A stretch of 64,000 nt of DNA from Clostridiales bacterium (GCA_019418545.1 DYBQ01000001.1:124001-188000); one strand, 5' to 3'. Numbered from the stretch's first letter, positions 35,501-43,553 are shown. Numbers and translations: made by a program. The notes: a model not told the origin generated them from the letters alone.

Positions 35501-38500
35501 ACATTGGGCTGGTTGTCGAGTTTCAGAACGGGCAGAGCGCCGACGGTCTTATCGTTGCCGAGGTTCCAGCCGTTGTTGCTGCCTGTAGTGAACATGCCGT
35601 AGGTGTTGCCGGTGTTATCGAACAGAGGCTTGCCGTTACTGGCAAGGTTCACATGGTATGCATCGGAGTTCCAGTGACCGGAAAAGTTCTTGATTGGCTC
35701 CCAGCCTTCCGGCAAAGTCAGGTCATCAACAACCTGATAGCAGCCGTTCAGAGGATACCAGAAAGAACCGCCAGCCTGCAGAGCAGACAGAACCTGCATG
35801 TAGTTGACAGAACTCACGCGGATAACGAAGTGGCTGTCTTCCTGACTGTTCTGGTTTGCTGCACAAATCTCGCACTGCTTGCGCTGAGAGATGTACATGA
35901 CAGTGTTGGCGAACAGAGCAGATTCACCCTGCGTAGCGGAGTTCTCGGGCAAGTGACCAATCTGGTTCATCAGGAAGTTGCCGGTGCCGGAGAGGTAGAA
36001 GTTGCTGGTGCCGTACCAAGAACGACCCGTTGCAGGGTCGGTAATCGTCTTGGTGGTGGGGTACGGGTTATAACCGAACTCTGCACCGGTGACATTACCG
36101 CCTGCGTAATCGACCCAGATAGGACCGAACGCAACCTGAGAGTTGGAGTGAGTACGAGATGCACCGAAATTAGACGGGATATCGTACGGGAAGTTCGTGG
36201 GGTCACGATACTTGACTGTGGACTGTGCCTGAGAGTTGGAATAAGGCTTCAGACGAACACTCAGCTGGTCGCTGCCGTACATGATGCCAGCTTTACCGTA
36301 GGAGCTGTGGCTACCACCAGTAGACAGAATCATGGAGATAGCATCGGTCGGCAGGACAGTGCCGGAATCGATGTTACCGCCGTTAGCGCCCATCAGAGCG
36401 TTCATGTTCCAGTGACCGTTGTCAATGTTAGGAACAGAGTTCAGGACATAGTAGCGGGTAGACCCATCATTCTTATCGGGACCGAAACGACCACCCTCGT
36501 AGTAATCACGAGAACCGGGGTCGGTATAACCAGCAATGTGGGCATCATACCAAGAACCGGCATAGGCGTACATGGTATCGTGACCGACACACATGCCGTA
36601 GCCCTGGCTTAGGAAACCCTTGATGGCGTAGTAGGCTTTGCCGGAAAGGTCTGGCTCCTGCTGTACGCAAACACCCCAGCCGATAGAGTCGATGCGGTAG
36701 TTGCCCTCGGCGTCAATCATGTACATCTCAGGGTTGGCGTTAAACTGCTCAACCTGTACTGACAATACGGTGATATGCTGGCTCAAAGTTTCACCGTTGG
36801 GTCCTCTAAGCCAACCGTTGCTGGATACAGAGGGATGCGACAGGAACTTTGCATACATACGACCTGCGTCTGAAACCCAAGGGTTCAAGAAGACAACAGC
36901 GTCTTTGTACTTTGTACCAGAAGCACCCGTGCCGTAGTTGTTTTTATCGGCATCGCGGATAACAGCAGTATACGCAGGAACTTCAACAGCAGTACCGGTG
37001 ACGGTCCAAGCGTTATTGCTGTTATGAGGACGGAAATAGACGGTCTGACCATACCATTCGGAGTTGACTTCGAGCATATTGCCATCCGTCAGCGGGAACT
37101 CCATGTACTGACGAGTTGCACCAGTGGGAAAGCCGTTATCGTCCAGAACATTAGCGGTTCCGACCTTTGAACCACTCCAAGCACCGCCAATCTGAGTCCA
37201 GTAACGGTCTGCGGTGGCCTTGTCAAACTTACCGGCATTGAACCACTCGGTAACCTGGTCGTACATGTTCTTAGTGATGTACTCGTAGTTGCCGTTAAGA
37301 CCTGTAATCCACTGGTTATCAGAGGACAGCGCAGGACCATTCCCGCCAGCGCGGGGAGCAAAGGAGCGTGCCAGCATAGCAAAGGTGGCGGGGGCATTAT
37401 CCCCATCCGCTGTCTCTGCAGTGGCAATGTCAGTAGAAACAACCTTAAACTGGACAGTGGACAGGATGATATCGCCCGCCTTATCCTCATCGGTCAATTC
37501 GTTACCAAGTTCCTCCAAAGCCTTGAAGTTGGATTCCTTGTAAGTCTCGTCGGTGACAGTAATCAGGCAGCGATAGCTTGCAGTGAGGTCATCCTCCGTA
37601 ACTTCAAAGGTGTAAGTGGGCTCGGTAGCACCCTCGATATTCTGCCAATCAGTAGTCAAAGCGGCAGTGCTTTCGTCTGAAAACTCCCACTTGCCGTCAT
37701 CGTTGAGATGTGCGGTGTAGGTGCTCTCTCCGTTAGAAGCATAGACTTCAACGGAGCCGTCTTCGGCATTGGCAGCGGTGATGGTGTATCCATCCAGAAC
37801 GAAGTTGGGCGTATGCCAAGCAACTCGGACATCGCTGGAATCAGCACCAATTTCATCGAGAGCATCTACAATAGCATAGTACATCTCGCAGCCCTGCCAA
37901 ACAAAGTCAGGTGAATCCGCGAGTGTCTTTGCCTCAGTGGAGTCTTCCCAGACGAAATCGTACCAAGTAGGCTCGTCCTCTTCATACGGATAGATGGCAT
38001 AGGAATCGTCAGCGACAAAAGCTTGCTTCTTCTGCCACTGGTAGGTTACAGAGACATCATTACGGTTCAGCAGGGCATCCAGAGTAACTGTATCCCCCAC
38101 CGCTGCCGAAATCTTGTCACCGTAATCAGGTGTTACAGCTTGAATGCCGATGAACGGCTCAGCTGTTTCCGGTGTGGCAATGACATCCTCGGAGGTATCG
38201 GGCTCCGTATAGACGACATCTTCCGAATTTGCCGTATCATCCTTGACCGTATCGGCCGTAGAATCATGCGTCAAATCCACCACATCAGTCACAGTCTGAG
38301 AGGGCTCAGGGCTTTCGACCGGCGTATCTTCGGATTCGGAATTTGAAGTGTCGGTCGTGTCAACGGATTCAACCGCATCCACTTCATCATCCGAAACCGG
38401 GGCCTCAGTTACTTCATCGGACACAGTAGTGTTATCTTTGAATTCGTCCGCGAACGCTACGGTATTAACCGCGAACATAGAAAGCAGCATACTGGCCGCC

Positions 38501-38538
38501 AATGCAACAGAGGTCACTTTTTGTGCGATTTTGTGCAT
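29596..38538 (-). CDS. Giant secreted surface protein (2980 residues)
   Basis: Signal peptide at 1-31 (SVALAASMLLSMFAVNTVAF). Then a Thr/Glu/Asp-rich linker (to ~140), Ig-like segments (~150-400, with VSVTYQWQKKQ and ASYRCLITV), and a long region resembling DUF5057-type clostridial surface proteins (~640-915, GHDTMYAYAG, ILSTGGSHSS). More Ig-like segments lead to a Gly-rich domain (~1855-2116, GAGGGS, GGGGGWQGG). MBG/YDG-type repeats (~2186-2650) carry VANKTYDGQPDVATLSYSG, and a C-terminal module (~2805-2966) starts ATVPLYVCMYG. There is no C-terminal membrane span, charged tail or LPxTG-like motif, so it is not anchored by the usual sortase route. It shares the C-terminal module with the 43.7-kb protein. 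Class A promoter and a short hairpin precede it. Probably an adhesin or wall-associated structural protein. Confidence 0.85.
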   Translation of the reverse strand: MHKIAQKVTSVALAASMLLSMFAVNTVAFADEFKDNTTVSDEVTEAPVSDDEVDAVESVDTTDTSNSESEDTPVESPEPSQTVTDVVDLTHDSTADTVKDDTANSEDVVYTEPDTSEDVIATPETAEPFIGIQAVTPDYGDKISAAVGDTVTLDALLNRNDVSVTYQWQKKQAFVADDSYAIYPYEEDEPTWYDFVWEDSTEAKTLADSPDFVWQGCEMYYAIVDALDEIGADSSDVRVAWHTPNFVLDGYTITAANAEDGSVEVYASNGESTYTAHLNDDGKWEFSDESTAALTTDWQNIEGATEPTYTFEVTEDDLTASYRCLITVTDETYKESNFKALEELGNELTDEDKAGDIILSTVQFKVVSTDIATAETADGDNAPATFAMLARSFAPRAGGNGPALSSDNQWITGLNGNYEYITKNMYDQVTEWFNAGKFDKATADRYWTQIGGAWSGSKVGTANVLDDNGFPTGATRQYMEFPLTDGNMLEVNSEWYGQTVYFRPHNSNNAWTVTGTAVEVPAYTAVIRDADKNNYGTGASGTKYKDAVVFLNPWVSDAGRMYAKFLSHPSVSSNGWLRGPNGETLSQHITVLSVQVEQFNANPEMYMIDAEGNYRIDSIGWGVCVQQEPDLSGKAYYAIKGFLSQGYGMCVGHDTMYAYAGSWYDAHIAGYTDPGSRDYYEGGRFGPDKNDGSTRYYVLNSVPNIDNGHWNMNALMGANGGNIDSGTVLPTDAISMILSTGGSHSSYGKAGIMYGSDQLSVRLKPYSNSQAQSTVKYRDPTNFPYDIPSNFGASRTHSNSQVAFGPIWVDYAGGNVTGAEFGYNPYPTTKTITDPATGRSWYGTSNFYLSGTGNFLMNQIGHLPENSATQGESALFANTVMYISQRKQCEICAANQNSQEDSHFVIRVSSVNYMQVLSALQAGGSFWYPLNGCYQVVDDLTLPEGWEPIKNFSGHWNSDAYHVNLASNGKPLFDNTGNTYGMFTTGSNNGWNLGNDKTVGALPVLKLDNQPNVRITGVARVVGDLNALFPDDGVSDYTGYRVIVHATDGTDYDCVVNGDSKYVISNVPCTGMQRAEVIDPSGHSVVEYGMIVVDVPNHFWNDCETHPLELLKPTADPIDDYKDWEGPVNKTVGSKLFYDQTVPDSNVKWYYRAITESGKMSQWFEIGGPGTSFTTYDGVVKGKINKTTFTAAATNADIPYTESTVTYTTLDYCNEKIQFKCEFTVAGKQYTSLDKAEDGKNGYCESALRPMYIEQAFDKRIPVGETTTFDFDLNYWKGVNEGVTYTVQYRDENNTWVEVGSDPDLFPADSFTVTTKVSDIDATKIGTRTFWPAAFWNPLNDLRESGISTMRKHSTVTLTLTNATMDWDGLDFRCVFSYKAPAHEITADSTISNYEPNGRTGHLVVYAPPIELTPLKAQSLLLNSFDSKNGNMAWTTATSNPNNGRRTTDVPLDAIAPDVLHKDGTTTYGAANDNKAVYTTKITFFGNKDSAPTIRWKFSNVAGGGRLDRFMNVTDGDGTIQLNYSQVGQKIGNVNALSNNVDDMERSFMSGNGLAFNKFSAYIKLEAMYPTDAANLNNKTYNEWNAIVSLYIDNATNPMDFGDTHYYFLCEAEERYMKNWDANNMQPYTCGRTVAYNFNRVVDSADPNDHIYKDFSQSSYGAELVLDYTISIKANVPNKATAKHNTITTENGSYKNINDLKSISAINDALNNGGAVYNYKNLAIIAPNGIRYMETYFTAGSPVNSRTTVDSRDTVVIDSSVRDSAGHNWYDLFQQVTASDDDYIGKIGTHGFAYRTKDGNVLDKATWEWWWRNAVYYVCYDAPTDNADMDQVYFYIDEQGSGPKVDDKLEGASSYSNPYSEYTFTYAGTYEVVLYGAGGGSMNSNTSSGGCVRLVLQAEQGAKLYFVKGGSGTVDNRYWENGGGSACGEVKRPLPGGYNGGGNGGTPMITRNGHGNLLGASGGGATTVAIGLMGTGRLAEYGNTTTAAQYMLGVAGGGGGNQHGALDSTGGYAQYGVPVNGGNGGGNGTFATGSSGGNFNPYLAGIVNGSSENCVEAPSGGGGGWQGGYANTGSKRWWGDGWAYCKRDGNGGSNYITSTGRTFTGSNGKSVTVLEAQSYVGSGATTWGGDFNSYQNNFHPGNGYATIKTIRSAVDRFTRNGHNAYDTAYEDTDPYSSGEPIRVTVNITVANKTYDGQPDVATLSYSGNLSSDQMTEVQNATSIVYSNKKGTQASAIDASTDEHKNDRQDCGSYTATVNCTAQGYIVTYKYENTDPGNTYPSGGASGTGSSVKFDIYPMALTVVGEHSKGYDHTANASIPDARITTGMAVRDSVTLNTTQVDGYYCDATGNRVSDAGGPYKIVRESELTLVGNGSTNYYIGTEEYSGSISARGLYVHSLYLEDPTNPRNIKHYDGTTNATIKDILIDGILEGDDVKLVNPIQTGKYKTKDAGQRLDADGKVSSNWPTELDENPISIDATPALTGKDAKNYYVERQAYSGAIARANLTAQVKNWRGLYGDGVGEDPWHDTKAYGYGTAASDGCWLELDGLVPGDSLTLDPTYTKSHFKTLVTDHEDLVPDETTPVGVYPLTYVGLTEDNYDVLKNYIVMVLNGRFEVAQRPLHVTVVDDDKLIYQQNPNFHVNIQMEDVDENLIDVVSDVDATPILDTPLKANDTVSSVLYLDNNGTESAITQEFVNNYDYWKKQNADESKTNLPFVTDCNEKSLPLYVNETDTDDDFEWAHDEKTCGFCDYNHKPLAPYVVDINTDPMQGNALTVRSVTNPNGETVKNYDLIIHKGNLYVHPALLKATVPLYVCMYGSNSSGAVVEPTNYRITNYSTVAIQVKNIKTSGPWTVKDVPGMEYYTGTDYGSSSYTMSNNTLHRGELYMRLRDKVLTDGDNAIDHSDTAWVIPKATGDLLNNKITGTAMRVPMAVYTATGNVNDANVCTPVTKVTYTIAPYGGTMPDEAEFEKVDSQDWLKDAS

Positions 38539-38643
38539 AATGCGTGTGTCCTTTCTGTACAGTGAGCGAATCAGCGTAAAACTTTGGCGAGGTTCTACGC
38601 AAAAATCGTCCCTGCACGATTACTTTTGCTTCCGTACATTTCC

Positions 38644-38671
38644 ATTCTATGCAGTTCGCACATTTTCGCAA
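38644..38671 (-). promoter_or_regulatory. Class A promoter (giant protein)
   Basis: TTGCGA (38666-38671), 16-bp spacer with AATGTGCGAACTGCA, TAGAAT (38644-38649). The leader downstream contains a small ATCGT/ACGAT hairpin followed by TTTTTG. Confidence 0.8.
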
Positions 38672-38696
38672 CTAGGCAAAACTTATTTTTTTATCG

Positions 38697-38737
38697 CAAA
38701 GAAAAAGTGCCAATTACGCAACGGTAAAAGGCACTTT
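38697..38737 (-). terminator. Terminator downstream of the frameshifted Ig-like gene
   Basis: Leftward AAAGTGCC/GGCACTTT stem (38704-38737) with an 18-nt loop, followed by TTCTTTG. Confidence 0.7.
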
Positions 38738-38884
38738 ATACAAATATTCTGGTTGAATTTTGGCGGGTATGCGCAAGAAGGAATATACATATTTATGGTA
38801 TGATTTTGTGTTGGTACAAGTATGGATACTGTCAGAGTATCGGCTTTCACACTCACCGTGAGATATAAAGCTGCATTTTCCGGT

Positions 38885-39888
38885 TTACAAGTCTCCATTT
38901 GCGGATTTTCCAGTCTTTGTAGAACTGTTGCTGGAACTGCTGCTTTTATAAGTCTTGTTGCTGGTCGTGACCTTCTTCGACTGTTCGACAGTCACTTCGT
39001 AGTTGGCACTCTCCTCACCAGCAGTCGCCGTGATGGTTGCATTCCCAGAAGAAACGGCAGTTACCTTCCCATTGGAATCGACGGTAGCGACCTTCTCGTT
39101 GCTGGACGACCACTCGATGGTAGTTTCGGCAGCGACCTCTTCGGGGGCAATAGTTGCCTTAATGGTGTGAGAGTTACCGACCGTCAACTTGCCTTCGTTG
39201 GAATCGAGCGTGATGCTTTCAACCTCATAGAATGCTTTCACATGAGTCGTCTTCTCTGTGACCTTTTCGCCATCCTGCATGAGGGTCGTGGTGATGTCGC
39301 ACTCACCTGCTTTAAGGACCTTCACCTTGCCGTCCTTATCGACGGTGGCGACTTCCTCATCGCTGGAAGCGAAATCAAACGAAATGTTGGACGCATCTTC
39401 CGGCTCGCATTTCGCTTCGATTGCGGCTTCGTCTGTATCGTTGAGTTTGACATCCAGGGTATTGGGAACCTTTAATTCTTTTGCGGACACCTTAACGGTG
39501 ATGACGCAGACATCCTGCATCTCGGTATCCTTGACCGTGGCGGTAATTTCAGCCTCACCGGCTGCGACTGCTGTAACGGTGCCGGTCTCATCGACCGTAG
39601 CAACGCTCTCATCGGAGGAAGTCCACGCGAGCGTCAGCTTCTCAGCCGCCTTGCAATCTTTTCATCCTGTGCATCAGTTTCTGCCGTAGCAGACTCACCG
39701 GTTGCGATGACAGGCGTCTCTGCAGGTGCATCTTCCGTCCCGAAATTCACCGGCAGCGTGATGCTCTCACCCTTTTCGAGGGTAGCATCTTCCGGAACCG
39801 AGATGTTCGTGACATTAACGCCGCATCCTACCAAGCTAAGCGCAATAGCCGTAATCACGATAACTGCCAGTGCGAATCTCTTTTTCAT
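38885..39888 (-). pseudogene. Frameshifted copy of the Ig-like lipoprotein gene
   Basis: Starts at ATG 39888 (GTAGGAG upstream) with a lipoprotein signal (ALSLVGC). It follows the intact gene at 40007-41272 almost residue for residue until ...AQDEKIA. There, near 39652, the sequence CCTTGCAATC lacks one G present in CCTTGGCAATC of the intact copy. The first frame ends 24 bases later, while the second frame continues in register to 38885 with the Ig-like domains. The distal part ends in a Ser/Lys tail in place of the Pro-rich tail of the intact gene. It is either a true pseudogene or a sequencing error; no slippery sequence suggests programmed frameshifting. Confidence 0.8.
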
Positions 39889-39927
39889 TTGCTAACTCCT
39901 ACCTTATTATAATAATAGACACTGCTT

Positions 39928-39967
39928 TTCAAAAAACAAACTCGTAGAAGAGTGTTTCTTCTACGAG
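39928..39967 (-). terminator. Terminator between the duplicated genes
   Basis: Perfect 11-bp stem CTCGTAGAAGA/TCTTCTACGAG (39941-39967), followed leftward by TTTGTTTTTTG. Confidence 0.9.
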
Positions 39968-40006
39968 TTGCCGGTTGCTTATAATTTACTATTTTTCAAA
40001 AAGCCA

Positions 40007-41272
40007 TTAGCAAAGGATGCCCACATCTTCCGGAGGGCAACTCTTATCAGCCTCACCGGGAATCACTGTGCCCCACCAGTCGGTGTTGGAGTCTCCACCG
40101 CTCGGCTGAGACGGCTGTGCAGGCTCGGGATTGCTCGGCTGCGCGGGCTCAGGGTTACTAGGCTGTGCCGGTGCCGGGTCAGGCTGTGCAGGAGCCGGAG
40201 CAGCAGGCTCCGGATTGCTGGGCTGTACCGGCGTAGCGGGAGCGGACGGCGTAACTGGCGCGGTCGGTGTAACAGGTGCCGGATTGGAAGGCGTCACAGC
40301 AGCAGAACTGTTGCTGGAACCGTTCTTGGTATAGGTCTTGTTGCTGGTCGTGACCTTCTTCGGCTGTTCAACCGTCACTTCGTAGTTAGCGCTCTCTTCA
40401 CCGGCAGTTGCGGTAATGGTTGCATTTCCAGAAGAAACGGCAGTTACCTTCCCATTGGAATCAACGGTAGCAACCTTCTCGTTGCTGGACGACCACTCGA
40501 TGGTAGTCTCGGCGGCAACTTCTTCGGGGGCAACAGTTGCCTTAATGGTGTGAGAGTTACCGACCGTCAGTTTGCCTTCGTTGGAATCGAGCGTGATGCT
40601 TTCAACCTCATAGAACGCTTTCACATGAGTCGTCTTCTCTGCGACCTTTTCGCCATCCTGCATGAGGGTCGTGGTGATGTCGCACTCTCCTGCTTTAAGG
40701 ACCTTCACCTTGCCGTCCTTATCGACGGTGGCGACTTCCTCATCGCTGGAAGCGAAATCAAACGAAATGTTGGACGCATCTTCCGGCTCGCATTTCGCTT
40801 CGATTGCGGCTTCGTCTGTATCGTTGAGTTTGACATCCAGGGTATTGGGAACCTTTAATTCTTTTGCGGACACCTTAACGGTGATGACGCAGACATCCTG
40901 CATCTCGGTATCCTTGACCGTGGCGGTAATTTCAGCCTCACCGGCTGCGACTGCTGTAACGGTGCCGGTCTCATCAACCGTAGCAACACTCTCATCGGAA
41001 GAAGTCCACGCGAGCGTCAGCTTCTCAGCCGCCTTGGCAATCTTTTCATCCTGCGCAGCAGTTTCTGCCGTAGCAGACTCACCGGTTGCGATGACCGGGG
41101 TCTCTGCAGGCGCATCCTCCGTGCCGAAATTCACCGGCAACATGATGCTCTCGCCCTTTTCGAGGGTCGCAGCATCCGGAACAGAAATGTTCGTGACCTT
41201 AACGCCGCATCCTACCAGGCTGAGCGCCATAGCCGCAGTCGCAATAACTGCCAATACGATATTCTTTTTCAT
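40007..41272 (-). CDS. Ig-like (Big_2-type) lipoprotein with Pro-rich C-terminal tail
   Basis: 421 residues. Lipoprotein signal with MALSLVGC (~20). At least three Ig-like repeats have the Big_2 closing pattern: DESVATVDETGTVTAVAAGE, DEEVATVDKDGKVKVLKAGE and NEKVATVDSNGKVTAVSSGN. The tail (~315-421) is built of repeats such as QPSNPEPA and ends GEADKSCPPEDVGILC, with two Cys near the end. It lacks a sorting signal. I start at ATG 41272 (AAGGAGTG upstream), just after a CTCGGC/GCCGAG hairpin at 41286-41304. It is the intact parent of the frameshifted copy at 38885-39888. Class B promoter upstream. Confidence 0.85.
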   Translation of the reverse strand: MKKNIVLAVIATAAMALSLVGCGVKVTNISVPDAATLEKGESIMLPVNFGTEDAPAETPVIATGESATAETAAQDEKIAKAAEKLTLAWTSSDESVATVDETGTVTAVAAGEAEITATVKDTEMQDVCVITVKVSAKELKVPNTLDVKLNDTDEAAIEAKCEPEDASNISFDFASSDEEVATVDKDGKVKVLKAGECDITTTLMQDGEKVAEKTTHVKAFYEVESITLDSNEGKLTVGNSHTIKATVAPEEVAAETTIEWSSSNEKVATVDSNGKVTAVSSGNATITATAGEESANYEVTVEQPKKVTTSNKTYTKNGSSNSSAAVTPSNPAPVTPTAPVTPSAPATPVQPSNPEPAAPAPAQPDPAPAQPSNPEPAQPSNPEPAQPSQPSGGDSNTDWWGTVIPGEADKSCPPEDVGILC

Positions 41273-41404
41273 AAAAACACTCCTTCTCGGCATCTAGCGC
41301 CGAGGCTACTCAATAATGATAGGTTCCGCCAGCCCTACGCGGTTTTGGATTTCGTCATCGATGATACCGTGGACTCTTGGCGTCCTATCCTTCTGTACAC
41401 CTGC

Positions 41405-41433
41405 ATTTTATCACGGAGGTGTATTGAATACAA
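41405..41433 (-). promoter_or_regulatory. Class B promoter (Ig-like lipoprotein)
   Basis: TTGTAT (41428-41433), 17-bp spacer, TAAAAT (41405-41410); the element reads CATGGTTGTATTCAATACAC. Confidence 0.7.
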
Positions 41434-41540
41434 CCATGATGGCTCGATTTTAACAAATCCGCAACAAATTGTGTGAGAAAAAGAATAGGTGTTTCTGTCT
41501 TTATTATATTTTGCATCTCGAAAATGTCAATGCACATTCT

Positions 41541-42326
41541 TTATGAACGCAAATTTTCGTCGATTTTCTTTAGCCGTTTTGCTGCCAATACCATACGACC
41601 ATTATTGATGTTGTAGTCACAGGTGACAAGGAACAAGAATTTGTCATTGTCGCAGTCGAATTGCAGTTCCTTGTAAATCGAGGCTTTATCTTGGATGATT
41701 TCGAGCATATCCTCAGTCTTAGAGGCTGAGAGTGTGTTCGCCCATGCCTGAATATCTACAAAGTTCGGGTCATCAACATATCCCGGCACGACCATGAGCG
41801 CGAATATCTGATAGTATTCTTTTCCGTACTCGCCTTCCCAGCAAACAGTCCCGTTTTCATCGAAGAATTCCGGGTCCTTGAACTTATCCAGAGAGCCGAA
41901 CATCGTCCCGTCGTTCATCTTATGCCCATAGATGATAAGGTTGCCGTGCTGTCGCGTATCACATACTTCATCGAGGAAAAGGGTGCCGGGGATACTATGC
42001 TCTCCGTAGATATCCGTACGGAGGTAGGTGTCGTTTGTTTCTCCCTGCACTACCGGCCCGGTAGCGGTCGTACCATATACAGTAAGCCATCCCTTATAAT
42101 CAGGGTTGACCGCAAGCATTCCGTTAGACCAGTCAGTCTCATTGGTTTCCTGTGCAGTCGTTCTGATAGCCTGCAAGGATGAAGTGAGTTCCTGGGTCTT
42201 TTTGGTTTGTGCTATACTTCGGAGCAGTATCCCGCTCAATATAAACACTGCGATGAGTGCAGCTATACTGATAAGGCGGGATACCCAGCCGAGGGTTTTT
42301 CTTGCGACAGTCTTGACATTTGCCAT
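41541..42326 (-). CDS. srtB: Class B sortase
   Basis: 261 residues. N-terminal membrane anchor (LISIAALIAVFILSGILL, ~17-34), extracellular transpeptidase domain. Class B hallmarks: NPDYKGWLTVYGT, GTLFLDEVCDTRQHGNLIIY, catalytic His in NLIIYGHKMNDG (~134), catalytic Cys in FLFLVTCDYNINNG (~237) and catalytic Arg in GRMVLAAKR (~244). It links surface proteins carrying a sorting signal to the wall or to each other. Neighbouring genes offer probable substrates, notably the small protein at 42538-42915. Class A promoter directly upstream; AAGAGGT precedes the ATG. Confidence 0.93.
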   Translation of the reverse strand: MANVKTVARKTLGWVSRLISIAALIAVFILSGILLRSIAQTKKTQELTSSLQAIRTTAQETNETDWSNGMLAVNPDYKGWLTVYGTTATGPVVQGETNDTYLRTDIYGEHSIPGTLFLDEVCDTRQHGNLIIYGHKMNDGTMFGSLDKFKDPEFFDENGTVCWEGEYGKEYYQIFALMVVPGYVDDPNFVDIQAWANTLSASKTEDMLEIIQDKASIYKELQFDCDNDKFLFLVTCDYNINNGRMVLAAKRLKKIDENLRS

Positions 42327-42410
42327 GCTGATAGACCTCTTATTCGATTCCTGATACTATATTTCTCTGTTGCCGCATAATCCTGCGGTCTTGCGATGAC
42401 TCATGATTTT

Positions 42411-42438
42411 ATTGTATGCGATTCGCACATTTCGGCAA
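42411..42438 (-). promoter_or_regulatory. Class A promoter (srtB)
   Basis: TTGCCG (42433-42438), 16-bp spacer with AAATGTGCGAATCGCA, TACAAT (42411-42416). A CCGCA/TGCGG hairpin lies in the leader. Confidence 0.8.
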
Positions 42439-42493
42439 CGCTCGCGCCTGATTTTCTGAGAGCTCCCGTATGATTTCTTGGTTTTGCCCCACA

Positions 42494-42530
42494 AACAAAA
42501 AAGCCCCGGTGCCATAACGGCATCGGGACC
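42494..42530 (-). terminator. Terminator after the small sortase-substrate gene
   Basis: Leftward GGTCCCGATGCC/GGCACCGGGGC stem, followed by TTTTTTG. Confidence 0.85.
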
Positions 42531-42537
42531 TTGCATT

Positions 42538-42915
42538 TTAAGCGGGAGTTGCAGCCTTATCGTCTTTGCGCTTACCCTTGCAGGCGGTGGCAACACCATC
42601 GCTCACAAGGTAGCAGCCACCCGCGACCAGCAATGCTTCCAGCAGCGTCTTCTGGTCGATGCCCACATCACCCATCTTGGGGATTTCATGGACAATGGGG
42701 ATGGTTTCCGGAATATCCGGAGCAAGGTACACGGTGAACTTCGTGCCCATTTTCGGCGTGATGTTCAGAGCAGTATCTACTTCATCCGATACCGCAGCCT
42801 TATTGGTAGTACCGTGGTCCATGTTCGGGTGTTCCGTTTCGGCAGCAAAACCCACAGCGGTAGACATCATCAATGCCATCGATACCGCCGCGCATGCTTT
42901 TGCAAAACGCTTCAT
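42538..42915 (-). CDS. Small exported protein with a sortase-type C-terminal sorting signal
   Basis: 125 residues. Signal peptide (AKACAAVSMALMMSTAVGFA). The C-terminus has the three-part sorting pattern: a short motif IPKMGD (~80), a hydrophobic stretch (LLEALLVAGGCYLVSDGVAT) and a basic end (CKGKRKDDK). IPKMG differs from LPxTG and from the NPQTN of classical class B sortases, so the motif call is tentative. The mature part shares a module with the 43.7-kb protein: HGTTNKAAVSD and MGTKFTVYLAPDIPETIP here, HGTADEAKVSD and MSTQFYIYLDNNSEIPEETP there. ATG 42915 has AGGAGG upstream. Confidence 0.7.
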   Translation of the reverse strand: MKRFAKACAAVSMALMMSTAVGFAAETEHPNMDHGTTNKAAVSDEVDTALNITPKMGTKFTVYLAPDIPETIPIVHEIPKMGDVGIDQKTLLEALLVAGGCYLVSDGVATACKGKRKDDKAATPA

Positions 42916-42937
42916 GGAATTGCCTCCTGTGTTTTTC

Positions 42938-42980
42938 AAAAAATGCCCCAGCACAAACGGATGGGTCTGCACCGGGGCAT
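42938..42980 (-). terminator. Terminator between 42990 and 42538 genes
   Basis: Leftward ATGCCCC...GGGGCAT stem (42943-42980), followed by TTTTTTG and then the AGGAGG of the next gene. Confidence 0.75.
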
Positions 42981-42989
42981 CGGTATACT

Positions 42990-43553
42990 TTAACTCAGAA
43001 CGGAAATAGTAATCTTGGCGGCAGCAGAACCAACCTCAATCGGATTCTCGCTATCAGAAGTGTCATAAGCCGTGAAAGTCGCAGTGCAGTCATAGGTGCC
43101 TGCTTCGAGCGGCTGGGACAGCTTATCGGTCTGAATGTGGTAGTTGGGCTGGATAAGACCACTGTTGTAAATCTCAGCACCGCCGTCATCGAGCGTGATG
43201 CTTACGACCTGAGCGTACTTGTTGTTGGGGACATTCTCGATTTCGAGCGTACCCTCAGAATCTCCGGTCTTGAATACGGGATTTACATTGATGGAAATAG
43301 CCATGGTGCCATCTTCTACCACCCGATTCAGTTCTTCCTGAATCTCAGCCTCGCTCTTGCCATCGAGCTGGCCCAGCTGTGCGGCAACGGAATCTTCCAG
43401 ACGGTTGTCCGAAATCTTTCCGCTCTTCTTCCAGATGAACAGGCCTGCGCACAGCACAAGCAGCAGAACCACACAAACCGTGATGGTACGGTGCAAAAGC
43501 TTGTCATTCTTCTTCGAGGTCTTCTTGTCGGTGGATACGATATTGTTCGCCAT
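42990..43553 (-). CDS. Single-pass membrane protein with beta-rich extracellular domain
   Basis: 187 residues. Basic N-terminus, one membrane span (TVCVVLLLVLCAGLFIW, ~25-41), then an extracellular domain that reads as a beta-sandwich (GTLEIENVPNNKYAQVVSIT, LEAGTYDCTATFTAYD, SAAAKITISVLS). No family recognised; similar layouts occur in accessory proteins of surface-protein or pilus clusters. It lies between the 527-residue surface protein and the small sorting-signal protein. Confidence 0.7.
   Translation of the reverse strand: MANNIVSTDKKTSKKNDKLLHRTITVCVVLLLVLCAGLFIWKKSGKISDNRLEDSVAAQLGQLDGKSEAEIQEELNRVVEDGTMAISINVNPVFKTGDSEGTLEIENVPNNKYAQVVSITLDDGGAEIYNSGLIQPNYHIQTDKLSQPLEAGTYDCTATFTAYDTSDSENPIEVGSAAAKITISVLS

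Larger units (their letters stand above)
38935..41272. repeat. Tandem ~950-bp duplication
   Basis: The segments 38935-39888 and 40323-41272 are nearly identical through most of their length; differences are concentrated at the 5' signal-peptide end and the 3' tail. They are in direct orientation and separated by a terminator and the Pro-rich end of the intact gene. Confidence 0.85.

Noticed and set aside
29836..36612. 2258-codon open frame on the + strand
   Set aside because: It is antisense to the 2980-residue surface protein, has no promoter or ribosome site, and its product has no signal or domains. The long open frame is a by-product of the codon bias of the real gene.
29596..38538. Search for a sorting signal in the 2980-residue protein
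   Set aside because: The C-terminus (DSQDWLKDAS) has no hydrophobic stretch or LPxTG-like motif, so I do not call it a sortase substrate.
41273..41400. Leader peptide upstream of the Ig-like lipoprotein
   Set aside because: A frame ending ...GLAEPIIIE looks protein-like but has no start codon after an in-frame stop, so it was not called.
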